Assembly (NCBI GenBank): GCA_964291335.2
Contig: OZ219748.1
Span: 992,001 to 1,056,000, forward strand
Length of the DNA: 64,000 bases
Direction: 5' to 3'
Source: G964291335 sp964291335
GTDB taxonomy: Bacteria > Chloroflexota > Dehalococcoidia > Lucifugimonadales > UBA3495
Shown: positions 55,556-64,000 of the stretch, piece by piece
Position numbering within the stretch: the stretch's first letter is position 1
Layout: each line of letters starts with the position of its first letter
The notes under the pieces: model-generated
Databases searched by the model: none
Seen by the model: the letters and a program-made list of their open reading frames with translations, nothing else
Told to the model about the DNA's origin: nothing
Made by a program: the position numbers and the translations under genes

Positions 55556-56713
55556 ATGACACTCACAGTTCCATTCGCCAATGACCAGTACAGCCTGCGC
55601 ATTCCCGCCCACCACTTTCGGCAAGGCCCGAGGGACGTCTATTCTTTTGCGTTGGACCTGCCAACGGTCGACGGCCTCTTGCCCCAGCGGGTTGATGAGG
55701 ATGTGGTTAAGGACGCCAACCGCCGTTTGACGATTAGCCATGCCAGGAACATTCAGGCGTACCTGTCCGACCGCCCGGACTGGCTGCTGGGAGCCTTGCT
55801 GCTCGGCATCGCGCCGGATGCCCTGGAGTTTGAGCCTTACAAAGATGACGCCGGCAATGCCAGCGAAGGTTTTGGCGAGTTGCGAATCCTGACCAACCGA
55901 ATCAATACCCTCCGCATATTCGACGGACAGCACCGCCGGCGAGCCATTGCCGACGCGCTAGACAGGTTGGAAAACAGCGACGAGAATTCCAGGCAGCTGG
56001 CCGCCCTCCGTGGTTCCTCACTCCCCATAGTTTTATACGCCGAGCAGGACCTGAAGGCGCTGCGGCAAATGTTTACCGACGCCTCCAAAACCAAGCCCAT
56101 TGAGGCCAACACGGTCACCAGGTTCGACAAGCGCGACGCGTTCAACCTGGCGGCGGTCTGGCTGGCCGAAAACAGCGAACTGTTCGCTGACCGGGTTGAG
56201 ATGGAGCGAACTACGGTGCAACGGAGTAGCCAATGCCTGATTTCCATCAACCAACTGGCCAAAGTTCTCAAGACTTTGGAGTTCGGCTATAAGAGCAGGG
56301 TGAGCAAAGACCGCAACGAAGAACTGATGCAAAGCCTGGATGCGCTGCATGAACGCTGCCTGGCCTGGGCCGACGGTTTCATGCCCGCAGCCCGGCAGGA
56401 ATTTAACGACTTGCTGACCGGGGACATCGCCAACGAGGAAATCCCCAAGCTGCGTTTAACCTCTTTTGCTTACAACTCGACAGTAATAAGGGTTATTGCC
56501 GGGTGTCTTCACCAGTGGCGAAGGGAACAGCGCAGCGAAACAACTTTGGCTCAATTCTTCTACGACGCCTTGCTGGATCGGCGGAATAACGCTGAAAGCC
56601 TGCCAGTAAAATCTGGCATGGTGACGGCTAATGGCACTGTGCTCGCCAGCAACCCTATTGTAATGGAGGCCATCAACTATATAGCCCGGGAGGCTGCTAA
56701 CGCCGCTAACTGA
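55556..56713 (+). CDS. DGQHR-domain protein (DndB-like)
   Basis: 385 aa from ATG 55556 with GAGGTG upstream. The signature IFDGQHRRRAI has DGQHR at 123-127, and the ISHARNIQAYLSDRPDWLLG segment precedes it as in DndB. QMFTDASKTKPIEANTVTRF is also typical of the family. DndB binds DNA and regulates phosphorothioate modification; lone DGQHR proteins occur in many defence islands. It is divergent from the GHKL operon and flanked by two copies of the surE 3' end. Confidence 0.85.
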   Translation: MTLTVPFANDQYSLRIPAHHFRQGPRDVYSFALDLPTVDGLLPQRVDEDVVKDANRRLTISHARNIQAYLSDRPDWLLGALLLGIAPDALEFEPYKDDAGNASEGFGELRILTNRINTLRIFDGQHRRRAIADALDRLENSDENSRQLAALRGSSLPIVLYAEQDLKALRQMFTDASKTKPIEANTVTRFDKRDAFNLAAVWLAENSELFADRVEMERTTVQRSSQCLISINQLAKVLKTLEFGYKSRVSKDRNEELMQSLDALHERCLAWADGFMPAARQEFNDLLTGDIANEEIPKLRLTSFAYNSTVIRVIAGCLHQWRREQRSETTLAQFFYDALLDRRNNAESLPVKSGMVTANGTVLASNPIVMEAINYIAREAANAAN

Positions 56714-56788
56714 CAAGAGTGTCGGTTAAAGCGCGGGAACTCCGCCCGGCGTTCCGTGACGCCGGAACGCCGGGCGGCAACCCTCTAC

Positions 56789-57643
56789 CTACCCCCCGCC
56801 ACCCAGCAGTTCTTCGGTCAAGTCGGCCAACCGGGTTGCCAACCTGGAACGCTGTTCCGGGTGGCCCAGGTTCAGGTTCAGGGGCGTTATCGATATGCGG
56901 TTGTTCCGGGCCGCCCACATATCGGTTCCCTCGCCGTTATCCGACATCACGGCCCGGTTGCGGGCAATCCAGTAACGTTTCTGGTGGCCGGTTCCCTCTT
57001 CCCGCACCGATTCGCTATAGGAACGGCCGCCGGGGCGGGTTAAATCGATGCCGGTTATCTGTCCCATAGGCAGGCTGGGCACATTTACGTTGAGCAGAAA
57101 GGCTTCCTTGTCCGGCTGCCCCGCTTGCCGCTGGGCCAACCGGCGCAGCAGGGCGGCGGCGCCGTCGAACCGGGGGTTTTGCACCGAACCTACCGATATG
57201 GCAATGGCCGGGAAGCCGCGTACATAGCCCTGCAACGCCGCGCCCACCGTCCCCGAAACCATTACATCCCAACCCAGGTTGGAGCCGGAATTGATGCCGG
57301 ATACCACCAGGTCCACCGGCCCTACCAGCTTTTCCAGTCCCAGAATGCAGCTATCCCCCGGGGTGCCTTCCACGGAAAAGGCGGTAACCGGGTAGCGGGC
57401 TTCCGCCACGGCCGGGGCATCGCCGGCCGCTTCTTCGTTAACCGCAGCGCTCAAACGCTCCAATGCCGGTATTTCCAGCGAGCGGGCCTTGACCGGCGCG
57501 TGCAGGGTCAAAGAAGCGCCGACCCCGCTCTGCTCCCGGTCCGGGGCCACCACAAACAGCTCGCCCACTTGAGCCAAAGCCTGGGCGGCCGCCCACAGGC
57601 CGGGGGCGTGAATGCCGTCGTCGTTGGTAAGTAGAATTTTCAG
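56789..57643 (-). CDS. surE: 5'/3'-nucleotidase SurE
   Basis: 284 aa counted from a CTG at 57643, which gives the universal SurE start (x)KILLTNDDGIHAPGL with GGAGG 9 nt upstream. The other in-frame start is a TTG at 57700. Metal-site motifs are NDDG, VVAPDREQSGVGASLT (S), and VSGINSGSNLGWDVMVSGTVGAA. It dephosphorylates nucleoside monophosphates. The last residues (LGGGG) are encoded by a short C-run that is expanded in the downstream partial copy. Confidence 0.92.
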   Translation of the reverse strand: MKILLTNDDGIHAPGLWAAAQALAQVGELFVVAPDREQSGVGASLTLHAPVKARSLEIPALERLSAAVNEEAAGDAPAVAEARYPVTAFSVEGTPGDSCILGLEKLVGPVDLVVSGINSGSNLGWDVMVSGTVGAALQGYVRGFPAIAISVGSVQNPRFDGAAALLRRLAQRQAGQPDKEAFLLNVNVPSLPMGQITGIDLTRPGGRSYSESVREEGTGHQKRYWIARNRAVMSDNGEGTDMWAARNNRISITPLNLNLGHPEQRSRLATRLADLTEELLGGGG

Positions 57644-57912
57644 GGTTACTGTCCTCCGGCCTGGTTCATTGCTCTGCCGGTTCTTGCGGGGGCAGCCCAA
57701 CGGCCGCCGGCTTTACGTCTGGAAGCACAATACAGCCGGCGGCGTTTACCCGGAAGCGGAAGCAAGAGGACGTTGGGCGCTCCTGACCGGCCGGGGCCAA
57801 AGGCCAATGCCGGAAATCGCCGGGCGCTGGGTCGGTCGTTTTCCCTCCGCGCCAGCCGGGGCCGGTTTCTCCCCACCCCGCTCTGACATCCACGCATTTT
57901 CCGGCTGGCAGC

Positions 57913-58863
57913 CTAGTGGTGGGCCAGACCAACGGCATGGAATATGGCGTGTTTCACTTCCACCGGGGCAATGGCCCGGCGGTAGTCCGCCGAGGCGAAC
58001 AGGTCGCCGATGATGCCGCTGCCCAGGTCGTCGGCCAGGTGGTTGGCCGCCGCGTCGATGTTATCCGCCGTCAGCTCCCGGCCGGCCAGGGCCGCTTCGA
58101 CCGAAGGCGCGCGCACCGGGCGGGGCACCAGGCCGCCAACCGCCACCCGGGCCGAGACGCACCGGCCGTCCGCAACGTTCAGCACTACTGCCCCACCAAT
58201 GACCGGATAGAAAGAGGCGGGGTGAGCCATTTTGGCGTATTCCCCCACCTGGCCGTGAATATGCTCCGGGCGCCGCTCGTGGTCGTGGTGGGCATGGCGC
58301 TCAAGTTCGTGGTCGTGGCCCGATTCATGGTTGTGGCGCGTCAAGGTCGGCACGGTAACTGCGGTTACCAATTCGTTGGCGGCGGCGGCGGTCGCAAAAG
58401 CCCCCTGAAAGAAATCGCCGATGGCAACCGTGCGGGAGCCGTTGGGGCCCTGCAACTCGACGCCGGCCTCCAGGGCGGTAAGGACGGTTCCCCAATCCGA
58501 GGCCGGGTCGGCGTGGGCAATGTTGCCGCCGATAGTGCCACGGTTGCGCACCTGGGGGTCGCCGATGCCGCCGGCTACTTCAGACATCAAGGGGTTGGCG
58601 CGCTGCAGGTCAGGGGAGGCGGCAATGGCCCCGTGGGTGGTCAGGGCCCCGATGCGGATGGTATCGCCATTGACGCTGATGCCCCGCAGGTCGCTCAGCC
58701 CGCCAATGTCGATGAGGGTGGACGGCCGGGCCAGGCGCAGCCGCATCAGGGGCAGCAGGCTATGCCCGCCAGCCAGCAGCCGGGCGTCTTCGTGGGCGCC
58801 GAGCAACTCAATGGCTTCGGCAGCCGCGCCGGCTTTATGGTAATGAAACTCCGGAGTGTACAT
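57913..58863 (-). CDS. CO/xanthine dehydrogenase-type FAD subunit (CoxM)
   Basis: 316 aa. FAD-binding motifs AGGHSLLPLM (32-40) and TIGGNIAHADPASDW (110-124) are intact. A His-rich insertion (residues ~177-203, ten His in 27) lies just after EELVTAVTVP-like strand and is not usual in the family. GGGAGG precedes the ATG. It passes electrons from the Fe-S subunit to acceptors. Order CoxS-CoxL-CoxM on the minus strand forms one operon. Confidence 0.9.
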   Translation of the reverse strand: MYTPEFHYHKAGAAAEAIELLGAHEDARLLAGGHSLLPLMRLRLARPSTLIDIGGLSDLRGISVNGDTIRIGALTTHGAIAASPDLQRANPLMSEVAGGIGDPQVRNRGTIGGNIAHADPASDWGTVLTALEAGVELQGPNGSRTVAIGDFFQGAFATAAAANELVTAVTVPTLTRHNHESGHDHELERHAHHDHERRPEHIHGQVGEYAKMAHPASFYPVIGGAVVLNVADGRCVSARVAVGGLVPRPVRAPSVEAALAGRELTADNIDAAANHLADDLGSGIIGDLFASADYRRAIAPVEVKHAIFHAVGLAHH

Positions 58864-58888
58864 AGCAGTTCCTCCCGGTCCGGCGACC

Positions 58889-61234
58889 TTAAGACTGATT
58901 ATGAATGGCCCGCCAGACCCGCTCCGGGGTCAGGGGCATTTCCAGACGGGTAACTCCCAGGGGACGCAGAGCGTCAATTACCGCGTTGTAGATGGTGACC
59001 GTAGAGGCAATGGTTCCGGTTTCGCCGATGCCCTTTACGCCCAGGGGGTTGTGCGGCGACGGGGTTTCCGTGGACAGGGTTTCAATGTCGGGCAGCAGAT
59101 GCGCCCGGGGCAGGGCGTAATCCAGCAGGGAGCCGGTGAGCAGCTGCCCGTTGTCGTCATAGACCGCCCCTTCCCACAGGGCCTGGCCGGCCCCCTGCAC
59201 CACGCCCCCGTGCACCTGTCCTTCCACAATCATGGGGTTAATCTGGGGGCCGCAGTCATCCACCGCCACGTAGCGTTGCAGCACAATATGGCCGTTGTCC
59301 GGGTCCACGCTGACCACCGCTACGTGCGCCCCGAAGGGGTAAGAGAAGTTGGGCGGGTCGTAGAAGGTGGTGGCCTCCAGCCCCGGTTCCATACCTTCGG
59401 GCATATTCCAGGCCACATTGGCCATCAAGGCAATATCCTGAATGGTTTTGCCCTGGTCGGGGGCGCCCCGCACGAAGAAGTTGCCATCATCATACTCAAT
59501 ATCCGCCTCGGCGGCCTCCAGCAGGTGAGCGGCCAGGGTAACGGCCTTATCACGGATTTTGCGGGCGCTGAGCGCCACCGCCCCACCGCCCACCACCGTG
59601 GTGCGGCTTCCGTAGGTGCCCCAGCCCATCGGGGTATTGTCCGTATCCCCGTGAATCACCTCCACATCATCCACCGGCACGCCCAGCTCCCCGGAGATAA
59701 TTTGAGCGAAGGTAGTTTCCTCGCCCTGGCCATGGGGTGAGGTGCCAATGTAAACGTTCACTTTGCCGGTAGCGTAGAAGCGGACGGTGGCGCTCTCCCA
59801 CAGGCCGCCGCCGAAACCCACGGCGCCGGCTACCTGGGAAGGCCCCAGCCCGCAGATTTCGCAGTAGCAGCTGACGCCGATGCCTATGTAGCGGCCGTGC
59901 TGCCGTTCGTGGGCCTGTTCCTGGCGCAGTTGGGGGTAGTTGACGCGTTCCAGGGCCGCATCCAGCGCCTTCTGGTAATCGCCGCTGTCGTAAGTCAGCC
60001 CAATAGCCACGTCGTGCCCGTCGTCGAACCTGGGAATCAGGTTCAACCGGCGCACTTCCACCGGGTCCTGGCCCAATTCCGCCGCCAGCAGGTCGAGCAG
60101 CCGTTCCAGCAGGAAAGTGGCCTCGGGCCGGCCGGCGCCCCGGTAGGCTTCTACCGGGGTGGTATTGGTAAAGCAGCCATAAATATCGGCCTTGATGTTG
60201 GGAATATCGTAGGGGCCGGAATACATCAACCCGTGCAGAATGGTAGGGATGCCCGGCGCGGCGGTGGAGAGATAAGCGCCCATGCCGGCATAAACCACGC
60301 TGCGGACGCCGGTAATCCGCCCCTCGCGGGTAGCGGCCAGCTCCACGTACTCCACGTGGTCCCGTCCGTGGGTGGTGGCGACGAAGTTCTCCGAACGGGT
60401 TTCGGTCCACTTCACCGGCCGGCCCAGTTTCATGGCGCAGAAGGCGGCAACCATCTCCCAGGCATAAACGGCAATCTTGCTGCCGAAGCCCCCGCCCACC
60501 TCCGGGGCGATGACCCGTATCTTATGCTCGGGCAGGCCGGTTACCAGGCAGGCAACGAAGCGGGCAATGTGCGGGTTCTGGGTGGTGTTCCAAAGAGTCA
60601 GTTCACCCATAGAAGGCAGGTAGCTGGCCAGAGCCGAGCGGGGTTCCATCGGGTTGGGGATCAGCTTCTGCTGAATTATGGTATCCCTCACTACCACCTC
60701 GGCATTGGCAAAGGCAGCATCGGTATCGCCGCCGGCGGCTACCCAATGGAAGGCCTGGTTATTGGGCGCATCTTCGTGCAGTTGCGGGGCGCCCTCGCGC
60801 AGCGCCGCTTCCGGGTTAACCACCGCCGGCAGCGGCTCATAATCCACCGCAATCAGTTCCAGGGCATCCTCGGCCTGGTAGCGATCTTCGGCCACCACCA
60901 CCGCCACCGCATCGCCCACGTAGCGAACCACGTCCCGGGCAATCGGCGGGTACGCCACGGCCTTAACATCGGAATCGGGGATGACCCAGGCGCAGGGCAT
61001 AGGGTTAAGGACGCCTTCAGTATCGGAGCCGGTATAAACGGCCAGCACCCCGGGGGCGGCAGCGGCGGCGGCGGTATAGATGCTGCGAATTCGGGCGTGC
61101 GCGTGGGGGCTGCGCAGGATGGCTGCGTGGACCATGCCGGCCAGCTTAATGTCGTCGGTGTAAGCGGCCTGGCCGGTAATCAGCCGCGGGTCTTCCCGGC
61201 GGCGAATGCCGGAGCCGAACAATCGGGTAGTCAT
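58889..61234 (-). CDS. Molybdopterin hydroxylase large subunit (CoxL-like, form II)
   Basis: 781 aa from ATG 61234, with GGGAGG upstream. The aldehyde oxidase/xanthine dehydrogenase fold is complete: GQAAYTDDIKLAGMVHAAILRSPHAHARI, EVGGGFGSK and the active-site loop AYRGAGRPEATFL. AYRGAGR is the form II CoxL signature, not the VAYRCSFR of true CO dehydrogenase, so the substrate is uncertain. The final catalytic Glu region (GIGETGTIAS) is present. Binds molybdopterin cytosine dinucleotide. Confidence 0.92.
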   Translation of the reverse strand: MTTRLFGSGIRRREDPRLITGQAAYTDDIKLAGMVHAAILRSPHAHARIRSIYTAAAAAAPGVLAVYTGSDTEGVLNPMPCAWVIPDSDVKAVAYPPIARDVVRYVGDAVAVVVAEDRYQAEDALELIAVDYEPLPAVVNPEAALREGAPQLHEDAPNNQAFHWVAAGGDTDAAFANAEVVVRDTIIQQKLIPNPMEPRSALASYLPSMGELTLWNTTQNPHIARFVACLVTGLPEHKIRVIAPEVGGGFGSKIAVYAWEMVAAFCAMKLGRPVKWTETRSENFVATTHGRDHVEYVELAATREGRITGVRSVVYAGMGAYLSTAAPGIPTILHGLMYSGPYDIPNIKADIYGCFTNTTPVEAYRGAGRPEATFLLERLLDLLAAELGQDPVEVRRLNLIPRFDDGHDVAIGLTYDSGDYQKALDAALERVNYPQLRQEQAHERQHGRYIGIGVSCYCEICGLGPSQVAGAVGFGGGLWESATVRFYATGKVNVYIGTSPHGQGEETTFAQIISGELGVPVDDVEVIHGDTDNTPMGWGTYGSRTTVVGGGAVALSARKIRDKAVTLAAHLLEAAEADIEYDDGNFFVRGAPDQGKTIQDIALMANVAWNMPEGMEPGLEATTFYDPPNFSYPFGAHVAVVSVDPDNGHIVLQRYVAVDDCGPQINPMIVEGQVHGGVVQGAGQALWEGAVYDDNGQLLTGSLLDYALPRAHLLPDIETLSTETPSPHNPLGVKGIGETGTIASTVTIYNAVIDALRPLGVTRLEMPLTPERVWRAIHNQS

Positions 61235-61236
61235 GC

Positions 61237-61707
61237 CTAACCTCCCATCGCTGCGGCGGCGGCCAGGGTCGCTTTGACAATGTTCTGGTAACCGGTGCAG
61301 CGGCAGATGTTGCCCTCCAGCCCGGCCCGCACTTCCGCGGCGGTGGGGGCCGGGTTGCGCTCCAGCAGCTCGGTCACCGTCATTATCATGCCGGCCGTGC
61401 AATAGCCGCATTGCAGGCCGTGGTTATCCCAAAAAGCCTCCTGAACCGGGTGCAGGCTGCCGTCCTGCGCCAGGCCCTCAATGGTAACCACCTCGGCGCC
61501 GTCGGCCTGAACCGCCAGGCAGGTACAAGCCTTGACGGTAACCCCGTTCAGACGGACGACGCAGGCGCCGCACTGACTGGTGTCGCAGCCGATTTTGGCG
61601 CCGGTAAGCCCCAGCTCTTCGCGGAGATAGTGCACCAGAAGCGTCCGCGGTTCTACTTCCGACGCATAACCTTTGCCATTAACCGTTATCGTTATCGGAA
61701 CTTTCAC
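61237..61707 (-). CDS. 2Fe-2S subunit of the molybdenum hydroxylase (CoxS)
   Basis: 156 aa. Plant-type cluster loop GCDTSQCGACVVRLNG and second cluster CGYCTAGMIMT with CRCTGYQNIV. It carries electrons from the molybdopterin centre to FAD. First gene of the operon; it stops 2 nt before the large-subunit ATG. Confidence 0.94.
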   Translation of the reverse strand: MKVPITITVNGKGYASEVEPRTLLVHYLREELGLTGAKIGCDTSQCGACVVRLNGVTVKACTCLAVQADGAEVVTIEGLAQDGSLHPVQEAFWDNHGLQCGYCTAGMIMTVTELLERNPAPTAAEVRAGLEGNICRCTGYQNIVKATLAAAAAMGG

Positions 61708-62111
61708 TTCGCGCCTCCATCGGTGAATTCAGAGCAGCCAACCATACTTGACCAATACTTGAGCGCAACCTTTCAAGCTATGCCGGCAGTATATACGGGG
61801 GTATTAAGGGTAGTCAATGCGCCCCGGCTATACTCAATGCGTGGCGGCGCTCAGTGTGTGGTGGCCTTTCGGCAGCCAGCCGGCTATACACCCGGCCAGC
61901 CGCAGCCGAGCATTGTTCCCTTCCTGCTGTCCAGCTTCCCGGCTGGCCCGGTTCTACCCCTGAACCAATCCGAATTGGCAATGCCGGCCTGGGGCATTCC
62001 CTGCCGCAGAATGGTATTATAGTTATCCATAAACGCGGGCAATACCGCGCAATATCCGCGCGGCCACTGTTTTGAGCGGGCAGCGCCAATTGAGAAATTA
62101 GACCGGTAATA
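61708..62111. other. Divergent intergenic region
   Basis: No gene is supported between coxS and the rightward membrane-protein gene. It should hold the promoters of both, but no consensus pair stands out. A GTATATAC-like motif lies near 61790. Confidence 0.45.
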
Positions 62112-63947
62112 ATGAGCCTTCCCTTTCGACCAATTCGCCGCCGCCGACTGCGTGTTCTGCTGGCCCGAGCGGCGGCAAACCCCATCAGTCATCTGGCAGC
62201 CTGGGCGGCGCTGCCGCTTCCCCTGTCGCTGTTCCTGATAGCCCTGTTCGGACAGGTTTACTCGCAGGAGATTGCCTTTGCCCTGCTGCTGGCCGCCTTC
62301 GTCAGCCTGCTGATTCTGGTGGGCGGCAGAGGCAGGGAGGCCGGGAAGGCAGTACCGGTATCCGGGCCGTCCAGTCCACGGAACTGGCTGCTGCATTTAG
62401 GTTGGCTGGCGGTGATAGCGGCCATTGCGCTCCGCTATGTCCTGCTGGAGTTTCTGCCGCCGCCCTGGCCGATTATTGAGGAACTGCAAACCGGCGGCAT
62501 TGCCCAGAAACTGATTCAGCGGGGCGAGTTTCCGCTGGATTTTCGCTTTACCAAGTGGATGGCGGCCACCGGCTTTCGGGTAGGCGGGTATTCGCTGGAC
62601 GGGCTGCGGCTTCTGTTTGCCCCGGCCGGCGCCGCTTCCATCCTGCTGCTGGCATTGACGCTGCGGCGTCTGCAAGTAGGGTGGGCGGGAACGCTGCTGG
62701 GGGTTTTCACCTTCGCCAGCCTCCGGTTCCTGGTGCTCGGCGGCAATACTGCCGAAGAAATATTCGGCGGGCTGCTGTTTGAGATGCTGCTGTTCTACTG
62801 CGTCGTGAGCAGCCGAACCGCCAGCAGCCGGCGTCGGGCGTTGCTGTGGGCCGGGCTGGCCGGGCTGGCCGGCGGCGCGCTGATGTACGAGTACGTCCCC
62901 TATAAATGGGTTATAACCGTGCCGGCGCTGTGGTGGCTCTGGCAAGGGTTCCGGGAGCGGAAACGGCTGGCGCGGCGACATCTGCTGCTGCTGGCAAGCT
63001 GTTATGTGCTGCTGGTTACGCTGGTCAGCGCCCCGGTCCTGCAGCAAATCGTAGTGCGCGACTTCACCGATAACCCGCAAACGAGTTTTTTCTTCGAGAG
63101 TTTTATCCGGCATGGCGAGCATCGCAGCTTTCCGCCGGCCAGTTTTGCGGAAGCCCGGCAAGCGGCCGGCAAGCTGATTGATTACCTCCAGGTGCTGACG
63201 GGGACCGGGGCCTATGAGTCCGCGAATTATTACCGCATCTGCTGCGCTGAACCGGTAATACCCCTGGCTGTCGGTATTCTGTTCGGCGCGGCCTGGCTGT
63301 ACGGGCTGCTGGCCGGCTGCGCCCTGCAACGCATTGCGGCCGGCATGGCGCTGCTGATTACCGTGGCCTACGGACTGGTGGCCAGCAACTTCAACGTCGG
63401 CGTCCTGATACCCATCGCAGCGCTGCTGTCCCTGCTCAGCGGGACGGCCGCTGACGCCGCCCTGCGGAAATTATCCCGGCCCAAACTGCGCTATCTGGCC
63501 TACGGCGCGGCGGCGGGCCTGACGGTTGCAATTGTGCTGGTGAACGGGTATGCAACGCTCCAAATGGCCAACGCCGAACGCTCCCGCACCGACTATAGCA
63601 ACAACTATTACGCTATTTTCGAAACCGCTGGGCAGGAAACGCGGAGCTATGAAACCGTTTATCTGGTTTCAGAGCTCACCCATTGGCGCACCTCGGATAA
63701 TAATTGGCTGTTTCCGGATTTCCAGGGCAGCGTTGAGTACTACGACGCGCTGCCGCCGGCGGACAATATCCCGCCTGGAACGCTGGTGGTGACGGGGAAG
63801 CCCCACGATATGGGAGAAAGCGTCATAAACGAAGCGGTCGGGCTGGCCCAGCGGCTGAACAGCGCGCACACCCTGCGCATTACCCCCAACCTGTTGGGCC
63901 ATACGGCGGCAGTATCATTCTGCTACCAATGCAATGGGGAACAATGA
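62112..63947 (+). CDS. Multi-pass membrane protein, GT-C glycosyltransferase-like
   Basis: 611 aa with about 11-12 membrane helices. After two N-terminal helices, PPPWPIIEELQTGGIAQKLI could be the acidic first loop of a GT-C (PMT/ArnT-type) transferase. A large C-terminal extracytoplasmic domain (about residues 480-611) ends in CYQC. The ATG lacks a strong ribosome-binding site. The family is inferred from topology only. The remaining 53 bp of the window hold nothing recognisable. Confidence 0.6.
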   Translation: MSLPFRPIRRRRLRVLLARAAANPISHLAAWAALPLPLSLFLIALFGQVYSQEIAFALLLAAFVSLLILVGGRGREAGKAVPVSGPSSPRNWLLHLGWLAVIAAIALRYVLLEFLPPPWPIIEELQTGGIAQKLIQRGEFPLDFRFTKWMAATGFRVGGYSLDGLRLLFAPAGAASILLLALTLRRLQVGWAGTLLGVFTFASLRFLVLGGNTAEEIFGGLLFEMLLFYCVVSSRTASSRRRALLWAGLAGLAGGALMYEYVPYKWVITVPALWWLWQGFRERKRLARRHLLLLASCYVLLVTLVSAPVLQQIVVRDFTDNPQTSFFFESFIRHGEHRSFPPASFAEARQAAGKLIDYLQVLTGTGAYESANYYRICCAEPVIPLAVGILFGAAWLYGLLAGCALQRIAAGMALLITVAYGLVASNFNVGVLIPIAALLSLLSGTAADAALRKLSRPKLRYLAYGAAAGLTVAIVLVNGYATLQMANAERSRTDYSNNYYAIFETAGQETRSYETVYLVSELTHWRTSDNNWLFPDFQGSVEYYDALPPADNIPPGTLVVTGKPHDMGESVINEAVGLAQRLNSAHTLRITPNLLGHTAAVSFCYQCNGEQ

Positions 63948-64000
63948 ACGGCTCCCGGAACCTTGTACCCCGGCGCTTTCCCCCCTATCATGTTGGTATT

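Noticed and set aside
58889..61234. True form I carbon monoxide dehydrogenase
   Set aside because: The active-site loop is AYRGAGR (form II), not the Cys-containing loop of form I CoxL.

Overview
The window is high-GC bacterial chromosome. It carries a complete type I-E CRISPR-Cas locus, then mostly metabolic genes, plus one small defence-like island. Several features suggest a Chloroflexota-type organism (Dehalococcoidia/SAR202-like): a caa3-type oxidase with CtaG, CO-dehydrogenase-like coxMSL genes, several stand-alone TPP enzymes, a DUF35 Zn-ribbon/thiolase pair, many strong AGGAGG sites, TTG starts and an apparently leaderless mnmA. This placement is inference from gene content; no rRNA is present.

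Layout. 1-6230 is a very large CRISPR array: 102 complete 28-nt repeats at a strict 61-nt period plus a partial one at the window edge. It is transcribed leftwards from a leader of only about 55 bp beside cas2. 6286-16382 holds the cas genes, all on the minus strand, in transcription order cas3, DUF2283, cse1, cse2, cas7e, cas5e, cas6e, cas1, cas2. 16961-29951 is an accessory/metabolic stretch: a GPP34-cytochrome P450 fusion, an acyltransferase, mnmA-rnhB-yraN, a DAO oxidoreductase, a ComB-like phosphatase, an NHL protein, an FAH-family gene and CtaG. 30056-33212 holds three TPP-enzyme genes. 34276-34852 is a low-GC HicB-like pair near tRNA-Ile. 37017-41820 encodes the caa3 oxidase. 42269-50621 includes prs, an amidohydrolase, an inositol monophosphatase, an SDR, a RelE-like toxin with a broken upstream partner, and the DUF35/thiolase pair. 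50879-56713 is the putative defence island: PP-loop enzyme, DUF6339-like protein, an unknown protein and a GHKL ATPase in one overlapping operon, with a divergent DGQHR (DndB-like) gene. surE, coxMLS and a membrane protein close the window.

Main discovery candidate. The cse2 (Cas11) gene is twice the usual length. Its N-terminal ~130 residues form an apparently intact VRR-NUC (PD-(D/E)XK) nuclease domain ahead of a complete Cse2 domain. The fusion start has a near-perfect Shine-Dalgarno site inside the 3' end of cse1, and cas3 looks intact. This is therefore a Cascade predicted to carry its own nuclease on the small subunit in addition to Cas3. I know of no described type I-E system with this architecture. 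An internal ATG could also yield a stand-alone Cse2 of normal size. A CRISPR-repeat-like hairpin sits just upstream of the cas1 ribosome-binding site.

A second region of interest is the 50.9-56.7 kb island. Its GHKL ATPase gene is interrupted by a 36-nt poly-G tract whose length sets the reading frame. Its DGQHR gene is flanked by two copies of the surE 3' end.
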